DNA from: an uncultured Saprospiraceae bacterium
GTDB taxonomy: Bacteria; Bacteroidota; Bacteroidia; Chitinophagales; Saprospiraceae
Direction of reading: 5' to 3'
DNA: 15,154 nucleotides
Assembly (NCBI GenBank): GCA_937967535.1
Contig: CALCMV010000322.1
Span: 1 to 15,154, forward strand
In this document: piece by piece, positions 1-6,538 of the stretch
Layout: every line of letters begins with the position of its first letter
How positions within the stretch are numbered: the first letter of the stretch is position 1
Notes under the pieces: generated by a model
Databases searched by the model: none
What the model was told of the DNA's origin: nothing
What the model saw: only the letters and a program-made list of their open reading frames with translations
Program-made: the position numbers and the translations under genes

Positions 1-263
1 TCAAGCACTACCCCAACCCATTCAAAGACGAAATCAATCTCGAATTTACACTTGACTTTGATGCTGAAGTACAAATCATCATATCCGATGTCAATGGCAG
101 GATGATAACACACCTGCCCGCCCAAAATCTATACACAGGTACGCAGACCGTCAATGTCTCTACCGAACACTGGATAGCAGGCGTGTACTTCTACCAAGCA
201 CTTATCAAACAACAAAACATCGGCATACTCACACGAGCCACAGGCACTGTAGTAAAAATGTAA
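1..263 (+). CDS. 3' end of a secreted protein with a T9SS type A sorting domain (partial)
   Basis: Reading in frame from base 3 gives 86 residues ending at TAA (261-263). The start lies left of the window. The visible part begins KHYPNPFKDEINLEF and carries later blocks VQIIISDVNGRM, WIAGVYFYQA and a short basic end (VVKM). This is the usual layout of the T9SS type A C-terminal sorting domain: a YPNPF box, an internal 'D.NG+' strand and a G.Y/F.Y strand. In this family the domain directs cargo across the outer membrane and is normally removed there. The function of the missing N-terminal part cannot be seen. Codons are strongly C-ending, as in the C-terminal halves of the next two fibre proteins. 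Confidence 0.85.
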   Translation, partial: KHYPNPFKDEINLEFTLDFDAEVQIIISDVNGRMITHLPAQNLYTGTQTVNVSTEHWIAGVYFYQALIKQQNIGILTRATGTVVKM

Positions 264-305
264 CTCAATTTATTTATTTAAACAAAATCATACCCCTAAA
301 AAACA

Positions 306-320
306 CTTTAACAACATTTA
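306..320 (+). promoter_or_regulatory. Shared leader motif, copy 1 (CTTTAACAACATTTA)
   Basis: This AACAACATT-containing motif ends 23 bases before the ATG of the first fibre gene. Near-identical copies precede the other two fibre genes (2170-2189 and 3264-3280). Its role is unknown. It could be a leader or translation-enhancing element, or part of a promoter. No clear -33/-7 pair was seen around it. Confidence 0.4.
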
Positions 321-343
321 TAAAATATTAAAAAATAATAATC

Positions 344-1345
344 ATGAAAAATTTAAAATTAATCGTATTGATGCTACTTACTGCAAACGTAATGTTTGCA
401 CAACAAGATCCAAGTGAATACTCTGCTCCTGACCCACGGATACCGCCCACAGATAACTCCAATCATAGTAAAAATACACTTGTTGGGTATGGAACTGGAA
501 TAAATGCTAATATAGAAAAACAAAATACCTTCGTAGGTTACAAAGCGGGAATGAGCTGTATATCAGGCAATAATGCCTATGTAGGAGTACGGGCAGGAGA
601 GAAGGGCACAACAGGAGCAGGTAATATGGCTTTTGGAAACTTAGCACTTTATCAAAACAGAACGGGTAGCAACAATGTGGCAATTGGTAACCACGCATCT
701 CGTGACGTGCGCGGAAGCTTCAATATCAGTATAGGTGGAGGTGCCGGTAAGTCAAATATCGGTGGAGATGGTACCATAGCTATAGGGTATGCTGCTGGTT
801 TTTGGAACAATGGTAGCAGAAATGTATTCATTGGAAATAATGCAGGAAACAATCAAAACCTATTAACTAATGTAAGCGATAAACTTTTCATTCAAAATTC
901 TGGCGATGTCACAACACCACTCATCTACGGAGATTTTGCCACAAAACAAGTAGGTATAGGTACCAGCAATGTACTAGTCAATCCGGTAGATAATATTCCT
1001 TATACACTTTCTGTAAATGGACATGTTCTTGCAACTGAGGTGACTGTTAAAGAATATAATAATTGGCCTGACTACGTATTCGCCGAAGACTACGACCTGA
1101 TGCCACTCAACGAACTCGAAAAAGAAATCGAAAAACTCGGTCACTTACCCGAAGTACCTTCAGCAGAGGAGGTACTCGAAAACGGACACCAAGTAGGCGA
1201 AATGAACGTCATCCTACTCAAAAAAGTAGAAGAAATGACCCTACACTTAATCGAAATGAACAAAGCCATCAAGACACTTCAAGAAAGCGAAAAAGAACTC
1301 CGCGAAGAAAACGAGGCTTTGAAACTTGAACTACACAAAAAGTAA
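344..1345 (+). CDS. Secreted fibre protein with YadA-like head repeats and C-terminal coiled coil
   Basis: The 333-residue product has a signal peptide with likely cleavage after A19 (MFA/Q). Residues ~44-167 hold about seven repeats of ~16 residues with the core pattern N-[VMI]-A/F-[IF]-G-x-x-A-G (TFVGYKAG, NMAFGNLA, NVAIGNHA, TIAIGYAAG, NVFIGNNAG). This resembles the left-handed beta-roll heads of trimeric adhesins and tail fibres. Residues 191-206 (TPLIYGDFATKQVGIG) form a link. Residues 241-303 (WPDYVFAEDY, LGHLPEVPSAEEV, GEMN) form a module common at the ends of Bacteroidota surface proteins. Residues ~288-333 are a heptad-rich coiled coil. A trimeric surface or matrix fibre is inferred. 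There is no T9SS sorting domain, so its outer-membrane route is unclear. It is a paralogue of the gene at 2192. Confidence 0.85.
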   Translation: MKNLKLIVLMLLTANVMFAQQDPSEYSAPDPRIPPTDNSNHSKNTLVGYGTGINANIEKQNTFVGYKAGMSCISGNNAYVGVRAGEKGTTGAGNMAFGNLALYQNRTGSNNVAIGNHASRDVRGSFNISIGGGAGKSNIGGDGTIAIGYAAGFWNNGSRNVFIGNNAGNNQNLLTNVSDKLFIQNSGDVTTPLIYGDFATKQVGIGTSNVLVNPVDNIPYTLSVNGHVLATEVTVKEYNNWPDYVFAEDYDLMPLNELEKEIEKLGHLPEVPSAEEVLENGHQVGEMNVILLKKVEEMTLHLIEMNKAIKTLQESEKELREENEALKLELHKK

Positions 1346-1356
1346 GCATTTCGGAC

Positions 1357-1400
1357 AAGGTAGTGCGGCGGTTTATTCGTAAATCGCTGCACTACACCTT
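1357..1400 (+). terminator. Hairpin with UUCG tetraloop after the first fibre gene
   Basis: A 16-bp stem (1360-1375 with 1380-1395) closes a TTCG loop (1376-1379). The two imperfect positions are G-U pairs when read on the + strand. AAGG/CCTT pairs extend the base past a two-base bulge. It lies 12 bases after the stop codon. A T-rich stretch (ACTTTATTTTTTAG) comes only about 28 bases later, so it may act as a terminator or as a 3' stabilising hairpin. Confidence 0.7.
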
Positions 1401-1440
1401 AAAATTCGTAGCAAAAACAAACTTTATTTTTTAGAATTTA

Positions 1441-1482
1441 AAAGTGTTAAAATCTGATAATCAAACAATTAGAAAGTGTTAA
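1441..1482. repeat. Direct repeat AAAGTGTTAA x2, spaced 32 bp
   Basis: The ten-base word occurs at 1441-1450 and 1473-1482. The 32-bp spacing is close to three helical turns, and the reverse complement TTAACAC occurs at 1583-1589. The layout would suit an operator, but this rests on sequence alone and the region is AT-rich. Confidence 0.35.
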
Positions 1483-1816
1483 GGCTTTAATTTGTAAAAA
1501 CGCCCCAAAGCGTTCCTTTACGATGTCACAAAAACTCTGCATCTTGTGTTTGAATTGAGGCTACAAATAAATGAAAACCTATTTAACACCATTAAAATAA
1601 TAAAACAAATCGACAAACTATTTTTGTTGGATTCGCCCCCAATTTAATTTATTCACGATACGCTTACGATTTACTCCGCATCTATGCAATGGCATAGACA
1701 AGGACTCCTATGTATAAATTCAAAAAAACACGAACGATGAAAAATTAACGACTAAAAAGCAATAATAAGCCCATCAAAACATTGAAATATTTTTTTAATC
1801 CATAGAAGCACTTGTC

Positions 1817-1864
1817 GAGAAAAAGCCTAAGGACCCAAACCCTTTGTTCTTATGGCTTCTTCTC
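1817..1864 (+). promoter_or_regulatory. Hairpin in the tatA leader
   Basis: Arm 1817-1831 pairs with 1849-1864 over 14 base pairs, with one A-C mismatch and one bulged T, around a 17-base loop. It ends 27 bases before the chosen tatA ATG. It may be a leader structure or an attenuator-like element. There is no following T-run, so a simple terminator is less likely. Confidence 0.4.
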
Positions 1865-1891
1865 TACAATTGTGGAAAAAATACAAATAAT

Positions 1892-2125
1892 ATGAATACT
1901 ACACTCCTTTTTGGTATGCCGGGAGGCATGGAATTGTTCATCATTGTTTTCGTTATCCTCCTCCTATTTGGCGGAAAAAAGATACCCGAACTCATGCGCG
2001 GTCTCGGCAAAGGCATTCGTGAATTTAATGATGCCAAAGCACAAGTAAAAGGCGAACTCGAAAGAGGTATGCACGAAATGGAACTTCAAAAAGAAACCGA
2101 AAAAGTAAAACCTCTCGAAAGCTGA
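1892..2125 (+). CDS. tatA: Sec-independent protein translocase TatA/TatB-like subunit
   Basis: The 77-residue product begins MNTTLLFGMPGG. It has one membrane segment (residues ~13-27, MELFIIVFVILLLFG), the family hinge FGGKKIPEL, then an amphipathic helix (MRGLGKGIREFNDAKAQ) and a charged acidic/basic tail. This is the normal TatA/Hcf106 layout and length. TatA oligomers form the pore through which TatC-recognised folded proteins cross the inner membrane. The ATG at 1892 was chosen because the open frame before it (TTG at 1844) encodes an unrelated extension ahead of the conserved short N-terminus. No tatC or tatB is visible nearby. The gene sits alone between two fibre paralogues, 66 bases before the second. 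Confidence 0.93.
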   Translation: MNTTLLFGMPGGMELFIIVFVILLLFGGKKIPELMRGLGKGIREFNDAKAQVKGELERGMHEMELQKETEKVKPLES

Positions 2126-2169
2126 ATCCATCATAAAGACATATAAGCCCGGAGAACAATTATTTCTAA

Positions 2170-2189
2170 TTTTCTAACAACATTAATTA
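2170..2189 (+). promoter_or_regulatory. Shared leader motif, copy 2 (TTTTCTAACAACATTAATTA)
   Basis: The motif ends two bases before the ATG of the second fibre gene. It shares TTTTCTAACAACATT with copy 3 at 3264-3280 and TAACAACATT with copy 1. Its presence directly before the start makes a role in translation or transcript leader structure more likely than a -10-type promoter box. Confidence 0.4.
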
Positions 2190-2191
2190 TT

Positions 2192-3127
2192 ATGAAATTT
2201 TTAAAATTAATCACTCTATTACTACTTACAAGCAACTTTATCATTGCACAAGCTCCTACTACTTATGGAATAGGAGCCGGTACAGCAGGCAATCAATCTT
2301 CTTACTTCGGGTATGAGGCCGGTCAAGGCAACGGAATACTGAATACTTTTATGGGCGCATTTGCAGGTAAAAACTCAACCGGAGCGGGTAATGTTGCCAT
2401 AGGTAACTTGGCATTAAATGGAAATATATCCGGGAAAAACAACGTTGCAATAGGCAATAATGCCGCAAAAATATCCGGTTCGGGTGACCATAATGTAAGC
2501 ATAGGAGCCAATGCCGGCGAAAAAAATTCATCCGGTGAAGGCAATATTGCAATTGGTTCTGCTGCGGGCTATCATACAACAGGAGACAATAATGTATTTA
2601 TCGGTCGCCAAGCAGGCTTCAACGACAGTCTATCAAATGTTAGCAACCAACTCTATATACAAAACTCTGATGATATAGCTACCCCACTCATCTACGGTGA
2701 CTTCGCCACCAAACAACTCGGCATAGGTACAAGCTACATCCCCACCGACCCCGACACCAACACCCCTTACACCCTCGCCATCAATGGCAAAGCAATAGTC
2801 GAAGAAATGCAGGTGATGACAAGAAGCACTTGGCCCGACTATGTATTTGCGGAAGATTACGAACTGATGCCTTTGACCGAGTTAGAAGAAGAAATCGAAA
2901 CACTCGGACACTTACCGGGCGTACCTTCTGCAAGCGAAGTCGAAGAAAACGGTCACGCACTCGGCGAGATGGATGCCATTCTACTCGAAAAAGTTGAAGA
3001 ACTAACCCTACATCTGATAGAATTGAACAAAGAGGTCAGCACACTAAGCGAAGAAAACACCAAGCTGAAAGACGAAGTCCAAACTTTAAAGAACAACAAA
3101 AAGAAGAAGAAGAAGCAAAAGAAATAG
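2192..3127 (+). CDS. Secreted fibre protein, paralogue of the 344-1345 product, with poly-lysine tail
   Basis: The 311-residue product has a signal peptide with likely cleavage after A19 (IIA/Q). Residues ~37-143 hold about seven YadA-like head repeats (SYFGYEAG, TFMGAFAG, NVAIGNLA, NVAIGNNA, NVSIGANAG, NIAIGSAAG, NVFIGRQAG). Residues 164-179 (TPLIYGDFATKQLGIG), the WPDYVFAEDY module (214-280) and a coiled coil (~262-301) align closely with the first paralogue. The tail 303-311 is almost only lysine (KKKKKKQKK). A trimeric surface or extracellular fibre is inferred. From about base 2680 onward the codons become C-rich, unlike the A/T-rich head region, which suggests a mosaic gene. There is no T9SS sorting domain. 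Confidence 0.85.
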   Translation: MKFLKLITLLLLTSNFIIAQAPTTYGIGAGTAGNQSSYFGYEAGQGNGILNTFMGAFAGKNSTGAGNVAIGNLALNGNISGKNNVAIGNNAAKISGSGDHNVSIGANAGEKNSSGEGNIAIGSAAGYHTTGDNNVFIGRQAGFNDSLSNVSNQLYIQNSDDIATPLIYGDFATKQLGIGTSYIPTDPDTNTPYTLAINGKAIVEEMQVMTRSTWPDYVFAEDYELMPLTELEEEIETLGHLPGVPSASEVEENGHALGEMDAILLEKVEELTLHLIELNKEVSTLSEENTKLKDEVQTLKNNKKKKKKQKK

Positions 3128-3156
3128 GGGCAACACTCCGGTATCCCTCACAGGCA

Positions 3157-3236
3157 TGTTGTTGGAGAATTACGAATCAGTAATTCATCATGTGCAGTCT
3201 CGCCGCGAGGTGGGGCTGCCATATTCTCCGACAATA
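3157..3236 (+). ncRNA. Branched RNA-like structure with GNRA-capped arm after the second fibre gene
   Basis: A 14-bp closing stem (3157-3170 with 3223-3236) encloses an 11-bp hairpin (3194-3204 with 3209-3219) capped by GCGA, a GNRA tetraloop. A second small hairpin (3167-3173 with 3180-3186) competes with the inner end of the closing stem. All five non-Watson-Crick positions in the two main stems are G-U pairs only when read on the + strand, which favours function as + strand RNA. It may be a 3' structure of the fibre mRNA, a leader of the next gene, or a separate small RNA. No known family was recognised. Confidence 0.45.
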
Positions 3237-3263
3237 AGCACAATGCTCTACCACTGAACTCAT

Positions 3264-3280
3264 TTTTCTAACAACATTTA
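3264..3280 (+). promoter_or_regulatory. Shared leader motif, copy 3 (TTTTCTAACAACATTTA)
   Basis: This copy lies 62 bases before the ATG of the S74/T9SS gene, further away than the other two copies. The variable distance argues against it being a ribosome-binding signal alone. Confidence 0.4.
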
Positions 3281-3342
3281 TTAATATTTACTCAGGTGTT
3301 TACCAAAAACAAACACTCGCGTAAATCCAACAACACAAAATT

Positions 3343-4506
3343 ATGAAAAATTTCATAGCTTTATCAAAAAGCGCGATATCCATACTTTTTTTGCTTTTTA
3401 TTGTAACTAGCTCTTATGGACAAGCAACCAACTTCACAAAAGTACAGCAGGACGATGGCTTGATTATGAGGCGTATGCACGATGGACCTGACAATAATCC
3501 CGGTGTGGGTTTGATTAACTTTCAGAGTGATACACTAATTGACATTGCCGAGAAATTTGATTATATGTACTTCAGAGCCACTCCGAATGATAAAAACAAT
3601 AATATGGTCATCACTAATGACGGAACGATGATGATTTCTACAGATGACCATTGTGCAAGTTTAAGAGATATGAAGGAAGGTATTGAAGCTGCTGAAAACG
3701 ACCCTTCAAATACTGATTATTCGGAGATAAAATTGTATGTGAATGGTGGAATTGCTGCCACTACCGGAAATGGTACTATCACTATTTTGTCCGATAAGCG
3801 ATTTAAGAAAAATATCGTTCCGCTTAAAAATAGTCTGGATGTCATCAGGCAAAGCAATTTTGTGGAATTTCAATATAATAACTTATCCGCTGGCACTTCC
3901 AATAAAAAATACTATGGTATACTTGCTCAAGAAATGCAGCAAGTGCTACCGAATACGATTACAAAGGGAGCTAAAAGAAAAAAGCCTACGGATAAAAAAG
4001 CCGAAGAGTTTTTGATGTTTAATCCAAATGATTTAATATACTCCGGCTTAAATGCCATCAAAGAATTGGACAAGGAAAATCAGGAATTGAAGGATAGAGT
4101 TACAGAATTAGAAGCAGAGGTAGAAAAAAACAAAACGCTCGAACAGAGAGTCAATGAATTAGAAAATATGTTGACTCAATTGATTGAGGGAAAAGAAGTA
4201 AGTCCACAAAACGTTGCCCCCCGAACTATCGGCACAACTTCACCATATCTCTACCAAAATCAACCTAATCCCAGTCGTAATACGACCGATATTGAGTATT
4301 ATTTGCCCAACGATTTATCCACCGCTCAAATTGTTATTCAGGATATAAATGGCAACAAAATCACTGAATTTAATGTGCAGGGAACAGGTATGGGTAAAGT
4401 CTCATTCAATGCTAGGCAATTCGGTATTGCAGATGGTACTTATATTTACTCATTGATTGCCAATGGAAGAATCATTGCATCCAAAAAAATGGTTTTTATT
4501 GAATAA
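3343..4506 (+). CDS. Secreted S74-type chaperone / coiled-coil protein with T9SS sorting domain
   Basis: The 387-residue product has a signal peptide ending near residue 26 (SSYGQA). Residues ~27-148 form a short unrecognised N-terminal part. Residues ~150-250 form a peptidase S74 (phage tail-spike intramolecular chaperone) domain that starts S150-D-K-R-F-K155, the Ser/Lys pair used for self-cleavage in this family. It continues with YYGILAQEMQQVLP and YSGLNAIKELDKENQEL. Residues ~243-285 are a coiled coil. Residues ~302-387 are a T9SS type A sorting domain (YLYQNQPNPSRNTTDIEYYLP, IQDINGNKI, GTYIYSLIANGRIIASKKMV). In phages S74 domains help trimerise fibres and then cut themselves off. Here the sorting signal lies on the C-terminal side of the cut site. 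It ends the fibre locus and probably works at the cell surface. Confidence 0.88.
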   Translation: MKNFIALSKSAISILFLLFIVTSSYGQATNFTKVQQDDGLIMRRMHDGPDNNPGVGLINFQSDTLIDIAEKFDYMYFRATPNDKNNNMVITNDGTMMISTDDHCASLRDMKEGIEAAENDPSNTDYSEIKLYVNGGIAATTGNGTITILSDKRFKKNIVPLKNSLDVIRQSNFVEFQYNNLSAGTSNKKYYGILAQEMQQVLPNTITKGAKRKKPTDKKAEEFLMFNPNDLIYSGLNAIKELDKENQELKDRVTELEAEVEKNKTLEQRVNELENMLTQLIEGKEVSPQNVAPRTIGTTSPYLYQNQPNPSRNTTDIEYYLPNDLSTAQIVIQDINGNKITEFNVQGTGMGKVSFNARQFGIADGTYIYSLIANGRIIASKKMVFIE

Positions 4507-4533
4507 CCACTTTTTAAATTGATATCTAAAGAT

Positions 4534-4585
4534 TGAGCTTGGCAAACACAAAATGAATTCAGGTGTTTTGCCAAGCTCATTTTTC
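4534..4585. terminator. Shared terminator between convergent genes
   Basis: A perfect 13-bp stem (4534-4546 with 4567-4579) extends past a one-base bulge by CAC/GTG and is followed on the + strand by TTTTTCT (4580-4586). This is a strong intrinsic terminator for the S74 gene. On the - strand the stop codon TGA of the helical-repeat gene (4577-4579) is part of the stem, followed by the weaker run ATCTTT. It may serve both directions. Confidence 0.85.
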
Positions 4586-6079
4586 TGTCAAAGCTTGTTC
4601 GCCTATCTTTAGTTTACTCCAAAATAATAAACATTCCAAATCCCCTACTTTGATATTATGTTCATCTTTTACTTGCTTCAATGCAAGCTGCATCTCAGAG
4701 ATACAAGCTCTTTTTTCTTGTTGATTTACACAACGAACTAATTTTCTGAAACCGGAAAGAATAATTTGACGATAATTATTTAATTCATTTTTTTTAACCA
4801 ATACTTTGCGGGTAGAATCAATTCTGTTTTCCAGATTATTATCTTCGTAATCATAATAAATTGGAAGTTGTATAATGCGAGCCTGATTGATAAAACGTTG
4901 TCCTTGTCGAGCAATTTCAAAATTTAAAACATTACTTAGCCAGTAAATAGCAGACTCCATTTTATTACCAAACCAATAGGCAATCGCAATATTATAACAA
5001 TAAGCAAGTTGCCTTCTTTTTTCTACAATATTACATAAATCCTCCCATCTATTCTGTATATCTTCAGCCACACTGATTGCTCCTTCAAACTGATGATTTT
5101 CTAAATAATAAATCAACATCCTAAAATGAATAGTATTAAATAAACGAATATTCTCATCAGAATCTATTGCCCTTATTTTATCAATAACATCAGGATAATC
5201 ATCGATTTTATTGGCATAATTACATGCAATGAGGTAATTACATAAGTGATGTTTATAACTACTAAGAATGACAATATTTTTGATATCATCTTCAGAATAA
5301 GTGTCAATGAGGTTTTTAGCCATTTCGCGGGCTGATTCCCATTCTTGTACAAAATAATAATAACTGCATTTTATAAAATAATAATGACGCTTTGAAAATA
5401 TTGATAAATTCTCCAAATCATACTTCTCCAATATGCCGACTACCGAATTTTGAAATTGCTGGCGACTTTCCAACCATTCAAACTTCGGATCTTTCAGAAG
5501 GATTAATTCTGTACAAAGTGATGCCCTTTCTAAATCCAATTCTTGATTGAATTTATTTTGAAATTTCTGACGAGTTTCTAATAATGATAAGGTAGTCTTC
5601 TCGACCTTATTAATATCTAATAAACTTAACAATCCTCTTTCCCACATAAATAACTCAATCAAAATAGAAAAACACTCATGCTCTTCTGCTGTCTTTTTAA
5701 TATCATTAATTTGCCTCTCAAATTCCTTCAACAAAGCTTTATTGTGCGAAGCCTTCTCATACAAAGTCGGCAACACATTCATCTGCAAACGCAGCGAGGC
5801 CTCCACTGTATGATTCGCATGACAATGACTCAGGCTTTCAATAATTTTATCTTTCAACTGTGTCTTTTTACGCGCCAGTTGGTTGATAAACTTCTCCCCT
5901 TTAAAATGCTTCTTCAGTTCAACCTCATCGTATTTATGCGCCTCACTCAAGTATTCAAATAACAGAAGGTAATCAGGCTTCTCCTTAGTGGCATTCAGAC
6001 GGGCATATTTTGTAAAATAAGATTTTTCTGTACGAGTTAGCGATTGAATAAGTACAAATAATCTATCTTGTTGTGTCAT
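4577..6079 (-). CDS. Helical-repeat (TPR-like) protein of unknown function
   Basis: The 500-residue product is almost entirely predicted alpha-helix, with no signal peptide or membrane segment, so it is probably cytoplasmic. It begins MTQQDRLFVLIQSLTRTEKSYFTKYARL. This 'x-L-I-x-S-L-T-x-x-E-K-x-Y-F' opening is familiar from large Bacteroidota-only families of hypothetical proteins annotated as TPR-like. Later segments such as YYFIKCSYYYFVQEWESAREMAKNLI, AISVAEDIQNRW and CYNIAIAYWFGNKMESAIYWLSNVL have the paired-helix spacing of tetratricopeptide repeats. A protein-binding scaffold role is inferred, and no enzyme motif is visible. It is convergent with the S74 gene and divergent from the glycosidase gene. 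The ATG start fits the family N-terminus. Confidence 0.8.
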   Translation of the reverse strand: MTQQDRLFVLIQSLTRTEKSYFTKYARLNATKEKPDYLLLFEYLSEAHKYDEVELKKHFKGEKFINQLARKKTQLKDKIIESLSHCHANHTVEASLRLQMNVLPTLYEKASHNKALLKEFERQINDIKKTAEEHECFSILIELFMWERGLLSLLDINKVEKTTLSLLETRQKFQNKFNQELDLERASLCTELILLKDPKFEWLESRQQFQNSVVGILEKYDLENLSIFSKRHYYFIKCSYYYFVQEWESAREMAKNLIDTYSEDDIKNIVILSSYKHHLCNYLIACNYANKIDDYPDVIDKIRAIDSDENIRLFNTIHFRMLIYYLENHQFEGAISVAEDIQNRWEDLCNIVEKRRQLAYCYNIAIAYWFGNKMESAIYWLSNVLNFEIARQGQRFINQARIIQLPIYYDYEDNNLENRIDSTRKVLVKKNELNNYRQIILSGFRKLVRCVNQQEKRACISEMQLALKQVKDEHNIKVGDLECLLFWSKLKIGEQALTEK

Positions 6080-6218
6080 ATCAGAATTAATTATTGATAC
6101 AATGTCTTCTCCAAATTTTGAATTTCGACTAACAAATAAATTTATATTTTACTTTGTTGTTTACTGATAATCAAAAATCAATAAGTTAAATTTTTTATCA
6201 TTCAAAATTTTTCATTCA

Positions 6219-6236
6219 TCCCGATAATTATCGGGA
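6219..6236. repeat. Perfect palindrome TCCCGATAATTATCGGGA
   Basis: This 18-bp perfect inverted repeat has no spacer. Palindromes of the type CCCGATA-N-TATCGGG recur between genes in many Bacteroidota genomes, so this may be an interspersed palindromic repeat rather than a local operator. It lies just left of the possible promoter at 6242. Confidence 0.6.
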
Positions 6237-6241
6237 CAAAA

Positions 6242-6270
6242 TTGACGAATCACATTCTTGTGTAGGTTTT
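6242..6270 (+). promoter_or_regulatory. Possible Bacteroidota-type promoter for the glycosidase gene
   Basis: TTG (6242-6244) is followed after 18 bases by TAGGTTTT (6263-6270), which matches the Bacteroidota -7 consensus TAnnTTTG at all but the last base. The spacing is near the usual 19-21. It would give a leader of about 260 bases. The call is weak because such matches are common by chance in AT-rich DNA. Confidence 0.25.
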
Positions 6271-6538
6271 CAATAAAAATAAATTGGATATATGGATTAT
6301 CGTAAGCCTGTAGTGTTTTTTAGCATTGTTGAAGCCAAAAATACAAAAAATAGCTGACACATGCTAATATACTTTCAGTCAAAAAAGTTATAAGCTGCAA
6401 AACCCTTGTTTTTCGTACTAAAATCTCCGAACTTGTGTCATTTCTACTAAGTCCAACGTCGAAATAGAGAACGATGATGGGTGAATAGCGATTATCCAAA
6501 AAATCGCGCAGCGAAAACCAGTCACCAATCAAGCGAAC

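Larger units (their letters stand above)
1401..1891. other. Long spacer before tatA with several small repeats and hairpins
   Basis: No gene is seen in this spacer. It contains a direct repeat AAAGTGTTAA at 1441-1450 and 1473-1482 with an inverted GTGTTAA core at 1583-1589. It also has a bulged 10-bp hairpin at 1494-1521, a perfect Bacteroidota -7-like TATTTTTG at 1619-1626 without a convincing TTG at -33, a 7-bp hairpin at 1681-1698, and a larger hairpin at 1817-1864. The promoter of tatA probably lies here, but its place is not certain. Confidence 0.5.
6080..6538. other. Divergent intergenic region
   Basis: This spacer separates the helical-repeat gene (-) from the glycosidase fusion gene (+) and should hold both promoters. 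It contains a perfect 18-bp palindrome (6219-6236) and a possible + strand promoter (6242-6270). No supported gene was found. The open frame on the - strand at 6320-6556 has no recognisable protein features. Confidence 0.5.

Noticed and set aside
1844..1891. TTG-initiated extension of tatA by 16 residues
   Set aside because: The extension is not hydrophobic in a TatA-like way and lies before a good ATG that gives the normal short N-terminus. The start region also overlaps the leader hairpin.
3157..3280. Intact tRNA or integron attC site
   Set aside because: Only a D-arm-like word is present, without acceptor, anticodon or T arms. The GTT/AAC core boxes of attC are not in the right order or place on either strand.
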